A stretch of DNA of 61,448 nucleotides from Verrucomicrobiota bacterium (lineage in GTDB: Bacteria; Auribacterota; JABMQX01; JAFGEW01), in the NCBI GenBank assembly GCA_016931415.1, contig JAFGEW010000050.1, forward strand, positions 1-61,448. Direction: 5' to 3'. This document shows positions 38,792-48,223 of the stretch, piece after piece. Under the pieces are notes generated by a model that was given only the letters and a program-made list of their open reading frames with translations, ran no database searches and was not told where the DNA came from. The position numbers and the translations under genes were made by a program. How positions within the stretch are numbered: the stretch's first letter is position 1; each line of letters begins with the position of its first letter.

Positions 38792-39823
38792 GTGACGCAG
38801 GCACCAGTCAATATCGCCATCGTCGGGGCGACGGGCTACACGGGCCGCGAGCTGATCGCGCTCTTGCTCGCGCATCCGCACGCGCAGGTCAAGCGCCTTT
38901 ACGCCATCGACAACATCGGCAAGCCGGTCGGCGAGGTCTTCGGGCAGTTCGACGGCCTCCTCGATCTCGTGATCGAGGAGCCCGACTACGATACGCTCGT
39001 CGCCGAGTGCCCGGTTGCGTTCCTCTGTCTGCCGCACGCCAAGGCGATGGACGTCGGCGCGCAGCTCCACGCGCGCGGCGTCAAAGTCATCGACTTCAGC
39101 GCCGACTACCGGCTCAAGGACATCGCCGTGTACGAGGCGACGTATGCAACCAAGCACACGCACCCGGACCTTGTCGCCGAGGCCGTCTACGGTTTGCCCG
39201 AACTGCACCGCGATGCAATCGCCGGCGCGACGCTCCTCGCCAATCCCGGCTGCTACCCGACGGGCGCGGTGCTGTCCGTCGCGCCGCTGCTGCGCCGCAG
39301 ACTCGTTGATCCAACGCGAATCATCTTCGACTCGAAGAGCGGCGTGAGCGGCGCGGGCCGCACGCCGAACCCGAAGACGGTGTTCTCCGAGTGCAACGAG
39401 AACGTCGAGGCATACGGCGTCGGCGTGCACCGCCATCAGCCCGAGATCGAGCAGGAATGCTCACTGCTCTTTGGCCAAGCGCTCGCCGTCCACTTCACGC
39501 CGCACCTCGTCCCGATGACGCGCGGCATCCTCACGACGGCCTACGTTGAGCTTGTCCGGGACACGACGCCCGATGAGGTCCACGCGGCGTATGCCGGGGA
39601 CTACGGCGCCGAGCCGCTCATCGGCCTGCTGCCGTTCGGGCGCTATCCGCGCACGGCGGACGTGTGGGGGACGAACCGCTGCCGTGTCGGCCTCTACGTC
39701 AAGGGCCGCCGCGTGGTGGCGGTCAGCGCCATCGACAATCTCATCAAGGGCGCGTCGGGCCAAGCCGTGCAGTGCTTCAACCTGATGTGCGGATTCGACG
39801 AGACGGAGGCGTTGCTGCGCTGA
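38792..39823 (+). CDS. argC: N-acetyl-gamma-glutamyl-phosphate reductase
   Basis: A 343-residue protein from a GTG at 38792 with GGAG upstream. The NADP loop is IVGATGYTGRELIALL, and the catalytic Cys is in LLANPGCYPTGAVLS. SKSGVSGAGRTPNP and VHRHQPEIEQE follow the family. It reduces N-acetylglutamyl-phosphate to the semialdehyde. Its stop overlaps the argJ ATG by one base (TGATG). Confidence 0.96.
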   Translation: MTQAPVNIAIVGATGYTGRELIALLLAHPHAQVKRLYAIDNIGKPVGEVFGQFDGLLDLVIEEPDYDTLVAECPVAFLCLPHAKAMDVGAQLHARGVKVIDFSADYRLKDIAVYEATYATKHTHPDLVAEAVYGLPELHRDAIAGATLLANPGCYPTGAVLSVAPLLRRRLVDPTRIIFDSKSGVSGAGRTPNPKTVFSECNENVEAYGVGVHRHQPEIEQECSLLFGQALAVHFTPHLVPMTRGILTTAYVELVRDTTPDEVHAAYAGDYGAEPLIGLLPFGRYPRTADVWGTNRCRVGLYVKGRRVVAVSAIDNLIKGASGQAVQCFNLMCGFDETEALLR

Positions 39824-41007
39824 TGCAGAAGATCGAAGGCGCCGTCACCGCGCCGCAGGGCTTCGTCGCCAACGGCGTCCATTGCGGGATCAAGGCCCAC
39901 AAGAAGGACCTGGCGCTCGTGGCAACCGATCGCGCGTGCCCGGCCGTCGGCGTGTTCACGACGAACAAGGCCGCCGCCGCCTGCGTGCAGGTCAGCAAGG
40001 CGCACCTGGCCAATGAGACCGCGCGCGCCATCATCATCAACAGCGGCAATGCGAACTGCTGCACGGGCGGGCGCGGCTACGACGACGCGATGCAGACGAT
40101 TGAAGCGACGGCGAAGGCGCTCGGCTGCCGGGCCGTGGACGTGCTTCAGGCCTCCACGGGCCCGATCGGCAAGTACCTGCCGATGGACAAGGTGCTCGCC
40201 GCAGTCCCGGGTCTCGTCGAGGGCGCGTCACGCGACGGCGGTGGCACGGCTGCGGAAGCGATCCTGACGACGGACACGCGGACCAAGGAGTATGCGTGCA
40301 CGATCGACGTCGAGGGCCGCACGGTGACGTTCGGCGCCATGGCCAAGGGCTCCGGCATGATCGAGCCGAACATGCGGACCATGCTTGCGTTCATCACGAG
40401 CGACGCCGTTGTGGACCGCGCGTTCATGCTGCGCGCACTGCGCGACGCGGCGGCCGAGACGTTCAATCGCATCACCGTCGACGGCGACCAGAGCACGAAC
40501 GACATGGTGCTCATGCTCGCCAATGGCCACGCCGGCAACGACGAGATCAGCGCGTCGCGGGGCGGCGAAGCATTCCGCGCCGCGCTCACGAGCGTCTGCT
40601 CGGCGCTCGCGCGCATGATTGTCACCGATGGCGAGGGCGCGACGAAGTTCGTCGAGGTTGTGGTGCGCGCCGCCGCGTCGAAGGTCGAGGCCGAAGCGGC
40701 CGCACGCCGGATCGCCAACTCGAACCTGCTCAAGTGCGCGCTTCACGGACGCTCGCCCAATTGGGGCCGCGTCATGGCCGCGCTCGGCTCAACGGACGTC
40801 ACGTTCGACCTCGAGAACGTCGACATCGCCTTCGGCGACGTCGAGGTGACCAAGGGGGGCGTTCCCGTCGCGCGAGACGAGAACCGCCTCGCCGAGGTGA
40901 TGGCCGGCGATGAGATCCGTCTCACGGTGTCGCTTAACCAGGGTTCGGGCCGCGGCGTCATCTGGACGTGCGACTTTTCGACCGAATACGTCACCATCAA
41001 CATGTAG
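39823..41007 (+). CDS. argJ: glutamate N-acetyltransferase/amino-acid N-acetyltransferase
   Basis: A 394-residue protein coupled to argC. NSGNANCCTGGRGYDDA, the oxyanion STGPIGKYLP and the self-cleavage site PNMRTMLAFITSDA, with its Thr nucleophile, are all present. TVDGDQSTNDMVL and the C-terminus are normal. ArgJ transfers the acetyl group of acetylornithine back to glutamate; bifunctional forms also use acetyl-CoA. Its presence explains the absence of argE and argA here. Confidence 0.96.
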   Translation: MQKIEGAVTAPQGFVANGVHCGIKAHKKDLALVATDRACPAVGVFTTNKAAAACVQVSKAHLANETARAIIINSGNANCCTGGRGYDDAMQTIEATAKALGCRAVDVLQASTGPIGKYLPMDKVLAAVPGLVEGASRDGGGTAAEAILTTDTRTKEYACTIDVEGRTVTFGAMAKGSGMIEPNMRTMLAFITSDAVVDRAFMLRALRDAAAETFNRITVDGDQSTNDMVLMLANGHAGNDEISASRGGEAFRAALTSVCSALARMIVTDGEGATKFVEVVVRAAASKVEAEAAARRIANSNLLKCALHGRSPNWGRVMAALGSTDVTFDLENVDIAFGDVEVTKGGVPVARDENRLAEVMAGDEIRLTVSLNQGSGRGVIWTCDFSTEYVTINM

Positions 41008-41015
41008 GCCGGTAG

Positions 41016-41909
41016 ATGGTCCAGCGCATCATCCAGAAAGCCGCTGTCCTTATCGAGGCGCTGCCCTACATCCAGGCGTTCAAGGACAAGATCGTCGTCG
41101 TCAAGTTCGGCGGCAGCCTGATGGATAACGAGCAGTACGTCGACTCGATCCTGCGCGACGTTGTGTTCATGCACAGCGTCGGCATGAAGCCGGTTGTCGT
41201 CCACGGCGGCGGGGGGCACATCAGCGATGAGATGCGGCGCGCCGGCCTGACGCCGCGATTCGTCGAGGGCTACCGCGTGACGGACGAAGCGACGATTGAG
41301 GTCGTCGAACGCATCCTCGTCAAGGAGCTTAACGCGATGCTCCAGGAGAAAGCGCGCGCGTTCGGCGTGACGCCCGAGGGCCACTCGGGGCGCGACTTCG
41401 GCATCGTGCAGGTGAGCAAGTTCGAGCCGACGGCCGAGGGGCACCCGAACGGGGAGGGGCCGACGGTGGACATCGGCTACGTCGGTCGTGTCGAGCACAT
41501 CGACGTGGGGCCCATCCTATCGGTTCTCGACAACGGGCGCTTGCCCGTGATCGCCTCTCTCGGGCTGGGTGGCGACGGCCACACGTATAACGTCAACGCC
41601 GACGAGACGGCGGGCGAGATGGCCGTCGCGCTCCGCGCAGAGAAGCTCGTCTTCCTGACTGACGTGAGCGGCATCCTGCGCAATACCGAGTATGAGGACT
41701 CGCTCATCTCGACGCTGCGGGTGAGCGAGGCGGAGCAGCTGCTCAACGGCGGCACAGCGCGCGGCGGCATGATCCCGAAGCTCCGGGCGTGCGTGAAGGC
41801 CGTCCGCTGCGGTGTTCATAAGACCCACATCATCGATGGACGCCTCACACATTCGTTGTTGCTCGAGATCTTTACCGACAAAGGCGTCGGCACGCAGCTC
41901 GTGCCGTAG
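41016..41909 (+). CDS. argB: acetylglutamate kinase
   Basis: A 297-residue amino-acid kinase. It has KIVVVKFGGSLMDN, VVVHGGGGHISDEM and the Asp loop VFLTDVSGILRN. The start MVQRIIQKAAVLIEALPYIQ carries the N-terminal helix found in arginine-inhibited hexameric forms, so feedback inhibition by arginine is likely. It phosphorylates N-acetylglutamate, the pathway's usual control point. Confidence 0.96.
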   Translation: MVQRIIQKAAVLIEALPYIQAFKDKIVVVKFGGSLMDNEQYVDSILRDVVFMHSVGMKPVVVHGGGGHISDEMRRAGLTPRFVEGYRVTDEATIEVVERILVKELNAMLQEKARAFGVTPEGHSGRDFGIVQVSKFEPTAEGHPNGEGPTVDIGYVGRVEHIDVGPILSVLDNGRLPVIASLGLGGDGHTYNVNADETAGEMAVALRAEKLVFLTDVSGILRNTEYEDSLISTLRVSEAEQLLNGGTARGGMIPKLRACVKAVRCGVHKTHIIDGRLTHSLLLEIFTDKGVGTQLVP

Positions 41910-41917
41910 GACGACTC

Positions 41918-42319
41918 ATGGGCTGGTTCGAGATGGATATCGACGCGCAGCACAAGGCGGAACTCGAGGCCGCCGTCGAGAAGCGCCTCGCCGAGCGGCA
42001 GGGCAAAGGTGAGGATCCCGAAGCGGACGAGCAGCGCTGCATCGGCGACCTGCTCGATTACGCCAAGCGCGGTTTCGAGGACATCTCGTACGACCTCTAC
42101 AACGCGCGGAAGTTTGTCCGCATGTTCCCGGACGAGGCGGAGGGCGCAAGCGGCATCCTCGCTCGGCTCAAACGCTTCTACCGGCGCGTCGTGCGCCGTG
42201 TGCTGCGGCAGCAGATCGTGTACAACGAGGCCGTGCTCGGCGTGCTCGAGGACCTCGAGAGGCGCGTCAGGAAGCTCGAAGCGGGTGCGAGGGACGAGAA
42301 GGAAACGGGGTCGAACTGA
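41918..42319 (+). CDS. hypothetical coiled protein paired with a glycosyltransferase
   Basis: A 133-residue, highly charged and helical protein with no membrane segment. It has heptad-like stretches at about 10-30 and 90-125 (QIVYNEAVLGVLEDLERRVRK written in part). The C-terminal motif of hydrophobic helix plus QxxYNEAVL resembles the N-terminal leader helix often attached to methyltransferases and glycosyltransferases of surface-glycan clusters. Its TGA overlaps the next ATG (TGATG), suggesting a complex with the glycosyltransferase. Confidence 0.6.
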   Translation: MGWFEMDIDAQHKAELEAAVEKRLAERQGKGEDPEADEQRCIGDLLDYAKRGFEDISYDLYNARKFVRMFPDEAEGASGILARLKRFYRRVVRRVLRQQIVYNEAVLGVLEDLERRVRKLEAGARDEKETGSN

Positions 42320-43404
42320 TGGCGAGCGCGAGACCGGAGATCCATCAGTTCCTGCCCGTACTCGATGAGGGCGACGCGATCGGCAACGAGGCCAAGGTGC
42401 TCCAGCGCCTGCTGCGCGATGCCGGGTACCGCTCGGAGATTTTCGTCTGGCGCGCCGGCAAGGGGCAAAAGGGCTACTGCCGGCACTACTCACGACACCG
42501 CGCGCTCAGCTCGCCGGACAACGTGATGCTTTATCATTTCTCGGTGTGTTGCCCGATCACCGCGTATTTCGCGTCGGTACCCGGCCGCAAGGTGATGGTC
42601 TACCACAACATTACGCCGGCCGAGTTCTTCGCGGGCATCGCCGAGGAGGTGTACTACATCACGAAGAAGGGGCGCCGCGAGCTCGACCAGCTTGCGCCGG
42701 CGGTGGATCTGGCGCTACCGGTGTCCGAGTACAACGCACGCGAGCTGCGCGAGGCGGGCTATCGCCGCGTCGAGACCGTGCCGCTTGTTGTCGATTACGA
42801 TGCGTTCGATACCGCGCCCGATGGGCAGGTGCTGCGGCGTCTGAATGACGGCCGGACAAACCTGCTTTTCGTTGGCCGGTTGAGTCCGAACAAGAAGCAG
42901 GAAGACTTGATTCGCGTTTTCTATCACTTCAAGCGCATCGATTCGAACGCGCGATTGCTGCTTGTCGGATCGGCGCGCCAAGTGCCGCGCTATAAGCAGC
43001 TGCTCGACGAACTGGTGACCCGGCTCGGGATCGAGGATGTGGTGATCGCGGGCGGCGTGTCGCACGCGGCGCTCGTGGCCTACTACAAGTCGGCGAGCGC
43101 GTTCGTCTGCCTAAGCGAGCACGAGGGCTTTTGCGTGCCGCTCATCGAGGCGATGCGGTTCGATCTGCCGGTGATCGCATTTGACTCGAGCGCGGTGGCC
43201 GAGACGCTCAGCGGCGCCGGCGTGCTCGTGCGCGAGAAGCGGCACGCGGCAATCGCCGAGCTCGTGAATCTCGTCGTCAAGGACGAGGTGCTTCGGGACC
43301 GGATTGTCGCCGGGCAGCGACGACGATGTGAGCAGTACGCCTACGGTGTGACAAGCAGACGATTTATGGACACGCTCACGTCGTTCGTTGAGCAAGAAAG
43401 GTAG
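42319..43404 (+). CDS. GT4-family glycosyltransferase
   Basis: A 361-residue GT-B protein. The N-terminal domain holds HQFLPVLDEGDAIGNEA, the donor loop reads LLFVGRLSPNKKQEDLIRVF, and the C-terminal signature is CLSEHEGFCVPLIEAMRFD, the E-x7-E motif of GT4 enzymes. It transfers a sugar from an NDP-sugar to a glycan, probably at the cell surface. Translationally coupled to the preceding gene. It interrupts the arginine genes between argB and argD, with no biosynthetic logic I can see. Confidence 0.88.
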   Translation: MASARPEIHQFLPVLDEGDAIGNEAKVLQRLLRDAGYRSEIFVWRAGKGQKGYCRHYSRHRALSSPDNVMLYHFSVCCPITAYFASVPGRKVMVYHNITPAEFFAGIAEEVYYITKKGRRELDQLAPAVDLALPVSEYNARELREAGYRRVETVPLVVDYDAFDTAPDGQVLRRLNDGRTNLLFVGRLSPNKKQEDLIRVFYHFKRIDSNARLLLVGSARQVPRYKQLLDELVTRLGIEDVVIAGGVSHAALVAYYKSASAFVCLSEHEGFCVPLIEAMRFDLPVIAFDSSAVAETLSGAGVLVREKRHAAIAELVNLVVKDEVLRDRIVAGQRRRCEQYAYGVTSRRFMDTLTSFVEQER

Positions 43405-43411
43405 AACAGGA

Positions 43412-44617
43412 ATGCAGACAACAACCGACATCATTGCCGGATTCACGAAATACGTGATTGCCAACTACACGCGCTTGCCCGTCGTCATCGTTCGGGGCGA
43501 AGGCTCGCGCGTCTGGGACGCCGACGGGCGCTCGTACCTCGACCTGTTCCCCGGGTGGGGTGTGAGCGCGACCGGCTACGGCCACCCGCGCGTCGTCGAG
43601 GCCGTGCGGGCGCAGGCCGGGCGCCTCATGCACATGCCGAACAACTTCTACAACGAGCTCCAGGGCCGGCTGGCCGAGGCCATCGTCGAACGCGCGTTCG
43701 TGTCGCAGTGCTTTTTCTGCAACAGCGGCGCCGAGGCGAACGAATCGGCGCTCAAGCTCGCGCGCCTTGTCGGCGGGCCGAAGGGGCGCACCGACTTCAT
43801 CACGATGACCGGTTCGTTCCACGGCCGGACGTTCGGTGCGCTCTCGGCGACGGCGCAGACGAAGTACCAGGACCCGTTCAAGCCGATCGTGCCCGGTTTC
43901 CACCACGTTCCGTTCGGCGACACGAAGGCGGCCGAGGCGGCGATGAGCGACCGGGTGTGCGCGATCCTCGTCGAGCCGATCCAGGGCGAGGGCGGCGTCA
44001 ACGTTGCGCCGCCGGCGTACTTCAGGCGGTTGCGCGAGTTGTGCGATGCCGCAGGCGCGCTACTCATCTTCGACGAGGTCCAGACGGGCATCGGCCGGCT
44101 CGGTACGTGGTATGGGTATCAGGACATCGGCGTTGAGCCGGATGTCATCACTTTGGCCAAAGCGCTCGGCGGCGGCATGCCGATCGGCGCGATGGTCGTG
44201 AAGCCGGATTACGCAGCGTTCCTCAAGCCGGGCACGCACGCCTCGACATACGGCGGCAACCCGATCGCCTGCGCGGCGTCGCTCGCCGTGTTCGAGGCGA
44301 TCGAGGAAGAAGGGCTGCTCGACAACGTGCGGCGTATGGGCGACGCGCTGCGCGCGAAGCTCGACGCCCTTGTGGACGAGTTCAGCATCGTCACCGCCGC
44401 ACGCGGCGCGGGGCTGATGCAAGGCATCCAGCTCGGGGTGCCGGGTGCGGCGATCGTGTCGCGCTGCCTCGAACGCGGGCTGATCATCAACTGCACCGCC
44501 GGCGCGGTGGTTCGCTTCCTGCCGGCGTACACCATCACAACCGACGAGCTCGACGAAGGCCTCGCGATCTTGCACGACGCGCTGGCCGAAGCGGAGAGCG
44601 AACTGAAGAAGGCATAA
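43412..44617 (+). CDS. argD: acetylornithine aminotransferase
   Basis: A 401-residue class III aminotransferase from MQTTTDIIAG. It has FCNSGAEANESALKLAR, FHGRTFGALSATAQTKYQ, EPIQGEGGVNVA, FDEVQTGIGRLG and the PLP Lys in ITLAKALGGGMPIGAMV. It makes N-acetylornithine with glutamate as amino donor. Related enzymes can also act as succinyl-DAP aminotransferases, but DapL makes that unnecessary here. Confidence 0.95.
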   Translation: MQTTTDIIAGFTKYVIANYTRLPVVIVRGEGSRVWDADGRSYLDLFPGWGVSATGYGHPRVVEAVRAQAGRLMHMPNNFYNELQGRLAEAIVERAFVSQCFFCNSGAEANESALKLARLVGGPKGRTDFITMTGSFHGRTFGALSATAQTKYQDPFKPIVPGFHHVPFGDTKAAEAAMSDRVCAILVEPIQGEGGVNVAPPAYFRRLRELCDAAGALLIFDEVQTGIGRLGTWYGYQDIGVEPDVITLAKALGGGMPIGAMVVKPDYAAFLKPGTHASTYGGNPIACAASLAVFEAIEEEGLLDNVRRMGDALRAKLDALVDEFSIVTAARGAGLMQGIQLGVPGAAIVSRCLERGLIINCTAGAVVRFLPAYTITTDELDEGLAILHDALAEAESELKKA

Positions 44618-44620
44618 CCG

Positions 44621-45568
44621 ATGAAAAGAGACCTGCTCACGATCATTGACCTTACGGCCGAGGAGGTCCGCTCCATCTTCAAACTGACGGCCGGGATGAA
44701 GGACGGCTCGATCCGTCGCTCGCTCGCGAAGAAGACGATCGCGATGGTGTTCGAAAAGCCGTCGCTGCGGACACGCATGACGTTCGAGGTCGGCATGAAT
44801 CAACTCGAGGGTCACGCGGTCTACCTGACGCAGCAGGACATCCAGCTCGGAGGGCGCGAGAGCGTCGCCGACGTCGCGCGCAACCTCGAGCGCTGGGTCG
44901 ATGGCATCGTCGCGCGCACGTTCAAGCACGAAACGATCGTCGAGCTGGCGCGGAACGCCTCGATCCCGGTGATCAATGCGCTCTCGGACCGCGCGCACCC
45001 GTGCCAAGCGCTCGCGGACCTGTTCACCGTGGTCGAGAAGAAGCACGACCTCGCCGGCGTGCGCATCGCGTACATCGGCGACGGCAACAACGTGTGCAAC
45101 TCGCTCATGCTGCTCGGCGCAACGCTCGGCATCGAGCTTGCCGTCGCCTCGCCGTCCGGCTACCGGCCCGGCGACGACATCATAGCGGCGGCCAGCGAGC
45201 GGAGCACGGCGTCGGGCGCACAGATCGCATTCACCGATGACCCGCGTGAGGCCGCTCAGAATGCCGATGTCATCTATACCGACGTGTGGGTGAGCATGGG
45301 CGACGAAGCCGAGGCCGACGAGCGCAAACGCGCGTTTGCCCGCTACCAGGTCAACGCTGAACTGGTGCGCGCGGCCAAGCCCGACGCGGTCGTTATGCAC
45401 TGCCTGCCCGCGAAGCGCGGGCTCGAGATCACGGACGAGGTCATAGACGGGCCGCAGTCCATCGTCTTCGACCAGGCCGAGAACCGTCTCCATGTGCAGA
45501 AAGCGCTGCTCGTGTCGCTCCTCGACCTGAGGGAAGACGGGCAGCTCACAATGTCTCCGCAACTGTAA
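44621..45568 (+). CDS. argF: ornithine carbamoyltransferase
   Basis: A 315-residue protein starting 3 bases after argD. The carbamoyl-phosphate loop is [13 protein letters not shown], with [12 protein letters not shown] and the ornithine-binding [12 protein letters not shown]. The distribution of motifs is that of an ornithine rather than an aspartate transcarbamylase. It forms citrulline. Confidence 0.96.
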   Translation: MKRDLLTIIDLTAEEVRSIFKLTAGMKDGSIRRSLAKKTIAMVFEKPSLRTRMTFEVGMNQLEGHAVYLTQQDIQLGGRESVADVARNLERWVDGIVARTFKHETIVELARNASIPVINALSDRAHPCQALADLFTVVEKKHDLAGVRIAYIGDGNNVCNSLMLLGATLGIELAVASPSGYRPGDDIIAAASERSTASGAQIAFTDDPREAAQNADVIYTDVWVSMGDEAEADERKRAFARYQVNAELVRAAKPDAVVMHCLPAKRGLEITDEVIDGPQSIVFDQAENRLHVQKALLVSLLDLREDGQLTMSPQL

Positions 45569-45590
45569 AGGCGAGGAAGGGACCGACACG

Positions 45591-46799
45591 ATGCCGAACA
45601 AGATCGTTCTCGCATACTCGGGAGGGCTCGATACCTCCGTCATCATGCGCTGGCTCATCGAGACCTACAAGGCCGAGGTGGTCGCGTTCGTCGCCGACCT
45701 CGGCCAGGGCGAGGACCTCGAGGCCGTGCGCACGAAGGCGACCGCCACGGGGGCGAGCAAGGTGTACGTCGAGGATCTCCGCGAGGAGTTCGTGCGCGAC
45801 TTCGTCTTCCCCGCGATTCGTGCCAACGCCATCTACGAGGGCTGCTACCTGCTCGGCACGTCAATTGCGCGCCCGCTCATCGCGAAAGCGCAGATCGACG
45901 TTGTGAGACGCGAGAACGCCGACGCCGTTTCGCACGGCGCCACAGGCAAGGGCAACGACCAGGTCCGCTTCGAGCTGACCTACTCGGCCCTCATGCCCGG
46001 CGTCAAGATCATCGCGCCCTGGCGCACCTGGGACCTCACGTCGCGCAGCGACTGTATCGCCTACGCGAAGAAGTACGGCATCCCCGTGCCCGTGACGAAG
46101 AAGCGGCCCTACAGCATCGACCGCAACTTGCTCCACATGAGCTTCGAGGGTGGCATCCTCGAGGATCCGTGGTCCGAGCCGCCGGAGGATATGTTCGTGC
46201 TCACCGTTGCGCCGGAGAAGGCACCCGACAAACCGACGACGGTCACCATCGACTTCGAAGACGGCACGCCCGTCGCCGTCGACAACGAGCGTCTCTCGCC
46301 CGCCGCCCTGCTTGCCCGCTGCAACGAGCTCGGCGGCCGCAACGGGATCGGCCGCGTCGACCTCGTCGAGAACCGCTACGTCGGTATGAAATCGCGCGGC
46401 GTCTACGAGACGCCCGGCGGCACGATCCTCCACGTTGCGCACCGCGCGATGGAGTCGATCACGATGGACCGCGAGGTCATGCACCTGCGCGATTCGCTCA
46501 TTCCGCGCCTCGCCGATCTGATGTACTATGGCTACTGGTACGCGCCCGAGATGCGCGTGCTCATGCGGGCCGTTGACGAGACACAGCGCAACGTGACCGG
46601 CACCGTGCGCCTCAAGCTCTACAAGGGCACCGTGACCGTCACGGGTCGCAGGTCGCCGAAGTCGCTCTATCGGACCGATATCGTCACGTTCGAGGAGGGC
46701 GGCGATTACGACCAGCACGACGCCGAGGGTTTCATTCGTATCAACGCGCTGCGGCTGCGAATCGGCACGAAGGCGGGACGCCAGCCGCTCGAAGACTGA
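45591..46799 (+). CDS. argG: argininosuccinate synthase
   Basis: A 402-residue protein with the ATP-pyrophosphatase loop [46 protein letters not shown] and [11 protein letters not shown]. It condenses citrulline with aspartate. A GGCGAGGAAGG site precedes the ATG. Confidence 0.97.
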   Translation: MPNKIVLAYSGGLDTSVIMRWLIETYKAEVVAFVADLGQGEDLEAVRTKATATGASKVYVEDLREEFVRDFVFPAIRANAIYEGCYLLGTSIARPLIAKAQIDVVRRENADAVSHGATGKGNDQVRFELTYSALMPGVKIIAPWRTWDLTSRSDCIAYAKKYGIPVPVTKKRPYSIDRNLLHMSFEGGILEDPWSEPPEDMFVLTVAPEKAPDKPTTVTIDFEDGTPVAVDNERLSPAALLARCNELGGRNGIGRVDLVENRYVGMKSRGVYETPGGTILHVAHRAMESITMDREVMHLRDSLIPRLADLMYYGYWYAPEMRVLMRAVDETQRNVTGTVRLKLYKGTVTVTGRRSPKSLYRTDIVTFEEGGDYDQHDAEGFIRINALRLRIGTKAGRQPLED

Positions 46800-46817
46800 G
46801 CAGTCAGGACCAGCACA

Positions 46818-48221
46818 ATGGCCAAGAAGGCGAAGGGAAGACCACGCAAGCTCTGGGGCGGACGGTTCACGGAAGCGACGGACGCACTCGTCGAGGCCTT
46901 CTCCGCTTCGGTGGACTTCGACAAGCGGCTCGCGCGGTATGACGTACAAGGCAGCGTGGCGCACGCGCACATGCTGGGCGAAGTCGGCCTCATCACCAGG
47001 AAGGAAGCGGCGGCCATTCGCCGCGGCCTGATCGAGATCCTCGAGGAGATCGAGTCCGGGGCGTTCGAGTTCGATCCCGCGCTCGAAGACGTGCATATGA
47101 ACATCGAGGCGCGCCTGATCGACAGGCTCGGCGCGACCGGCGCGAAGCTCCACACCGCACGGTCGCGCAACGATCAGGTGGCCCTCGACCTGCGCCTGTT
47201 TCTGCGCGACGCTGTCGGCGAGATCGTTGCCGCACTGCGCCGCCTGCAGCACGCGCTCGTCGGACTGGCCGAGGCCAACGCCGACGTCATCATGCCCGGT
47301 TACACGCACCTGCAACGCGGCCAGCTTGTGCTCGTCGCGCACCATCTGCTCGCCTACGTCGAGATGTTCGAACGCGACGCCGAGCGCCTGCTCGACGCCC
47401 TCAAGCGGATCAACGTGCTGCCGCTCGGTGCGTGCGCCGTCGCCGGGACAACGCTGCCCATCGACCGGAAGCTCGTTGCGGAGGCGCTCGGCTTCCCAAT
47501 GATCGCGGCGAACAGCATCGACGCGGTCAGCGACCGCGACTTTGTGATCGAGTATCTGGCCGATCTCGCGCTCATCGCCGTGCACCTCTCACGGCTCGGC
47601 GAGGAGCTCGTGTTGTGGTCGTCGAGCGAGTTTGCGTTCATCCGCATCGGCGAGGCGTTCTGCACCGGGAGCAGCATGCTGCCGCAGAAACGTAACCCCG
47701 ACGTGGCGGAGCTTGTGCGCGGACACAGCGGCCGGGTGATCGGGGCGCTCGTGGCGCTGCTGACGACGATGAAGGGTCTGCCTCTGAGCTACAACCGCGA
47801 CATGCAGCACGACAAGGAGCCGGTCTTCAAGGCGACCGACGTCATCCTGGCGTCGCTGGAAGTCGTTGCTCGCATGGTGCCGACGATCGCCGTGAACCGC
47901 GAGGTGCTGGAGCGAGCGCTCGAGGACGATTCGGTGCTCGCCGTGGACGTGGCCGAGTACCTTGTCCGAAAGGGCGTACCGTTTCGCAGGGCGCACGAGA
48001 TCGTCGGCGCCGTTGTCGGTGCGGCGGAGCGCGCGGGCAAGAAGCTGCGCGAAGTCACACTTGACGAATGGCGCAGGCATGAGAGGGTTTTTGACAAGGA
48101 CGTGTTCGGCCTGCTCGACGCGAAACGCTCGCTGGACCGGAAGACCTCGCGCGGCAGCACGGCACCGAACATGGTGAAAAGGGAAATTGGCCGCTGGAAA
48201 CGCCGTTTGGGCGGGGAGTAG
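46818..48221 (+). CDS. argH: argininosuccinate lyase
   Basis: A 467-residue fumarase/aspartase superfamily member. It has KLWGGRFTEATDALVEAF, HTARSRNDQVALDLRLF and the catalytic loop GSSMLPQKRNPDVAEL. The Ser in GSSM is the general base. It releases arginine and fumarate, the last arginine step. lysA follows 2 bases on. Confidence 0.97.
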   Translation: MAKKAKGRPRKLWGGRFTEATDALVEAFSASVDFDKRLARYDVQGSVAHAHMLGEVGLITRKEAAAIRRGLIEILEEIESGAFEFDPALEDVHMNIEARLIDRLGATGAKLHTARSRNDQVALDLRLFLRDAVGEIVAALRRLQHALVGLAEANADVIMPGYTHLQRGQLVLVAHHLLAYVEMFERDAERLLDALKRINVLPLGACAVAGTTLPIDRKLVAEALGFPMIAANSIDAVSDRDFVIEYLADLALIAVHLSRLGEELVLWSSSEFAFIRIGEAFCTGSSMLPQKRNPDVAELVRGHSGRVIGALVALLTTMKGLPLSYNRDMQHDKEPVFKATDVILASLEVVARMVPTIAVNREVLERALEDDSVLAVDVAEYLVRKGVPFRRAHEIVGAVVGAAERAGKKLREVTLDEWRRHERVFDKDVFGLLDAKRSLDRKTSRGSTAPNMVKREIGRWKRRLGGE

Positions 48222-48223
48222 AC

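Noticed and set aside
45861-47585. Minus-strand frame of 574 codons across argG and argH
   Set aside because: Both genes opposite have intact signatures; the antisense frame has none.
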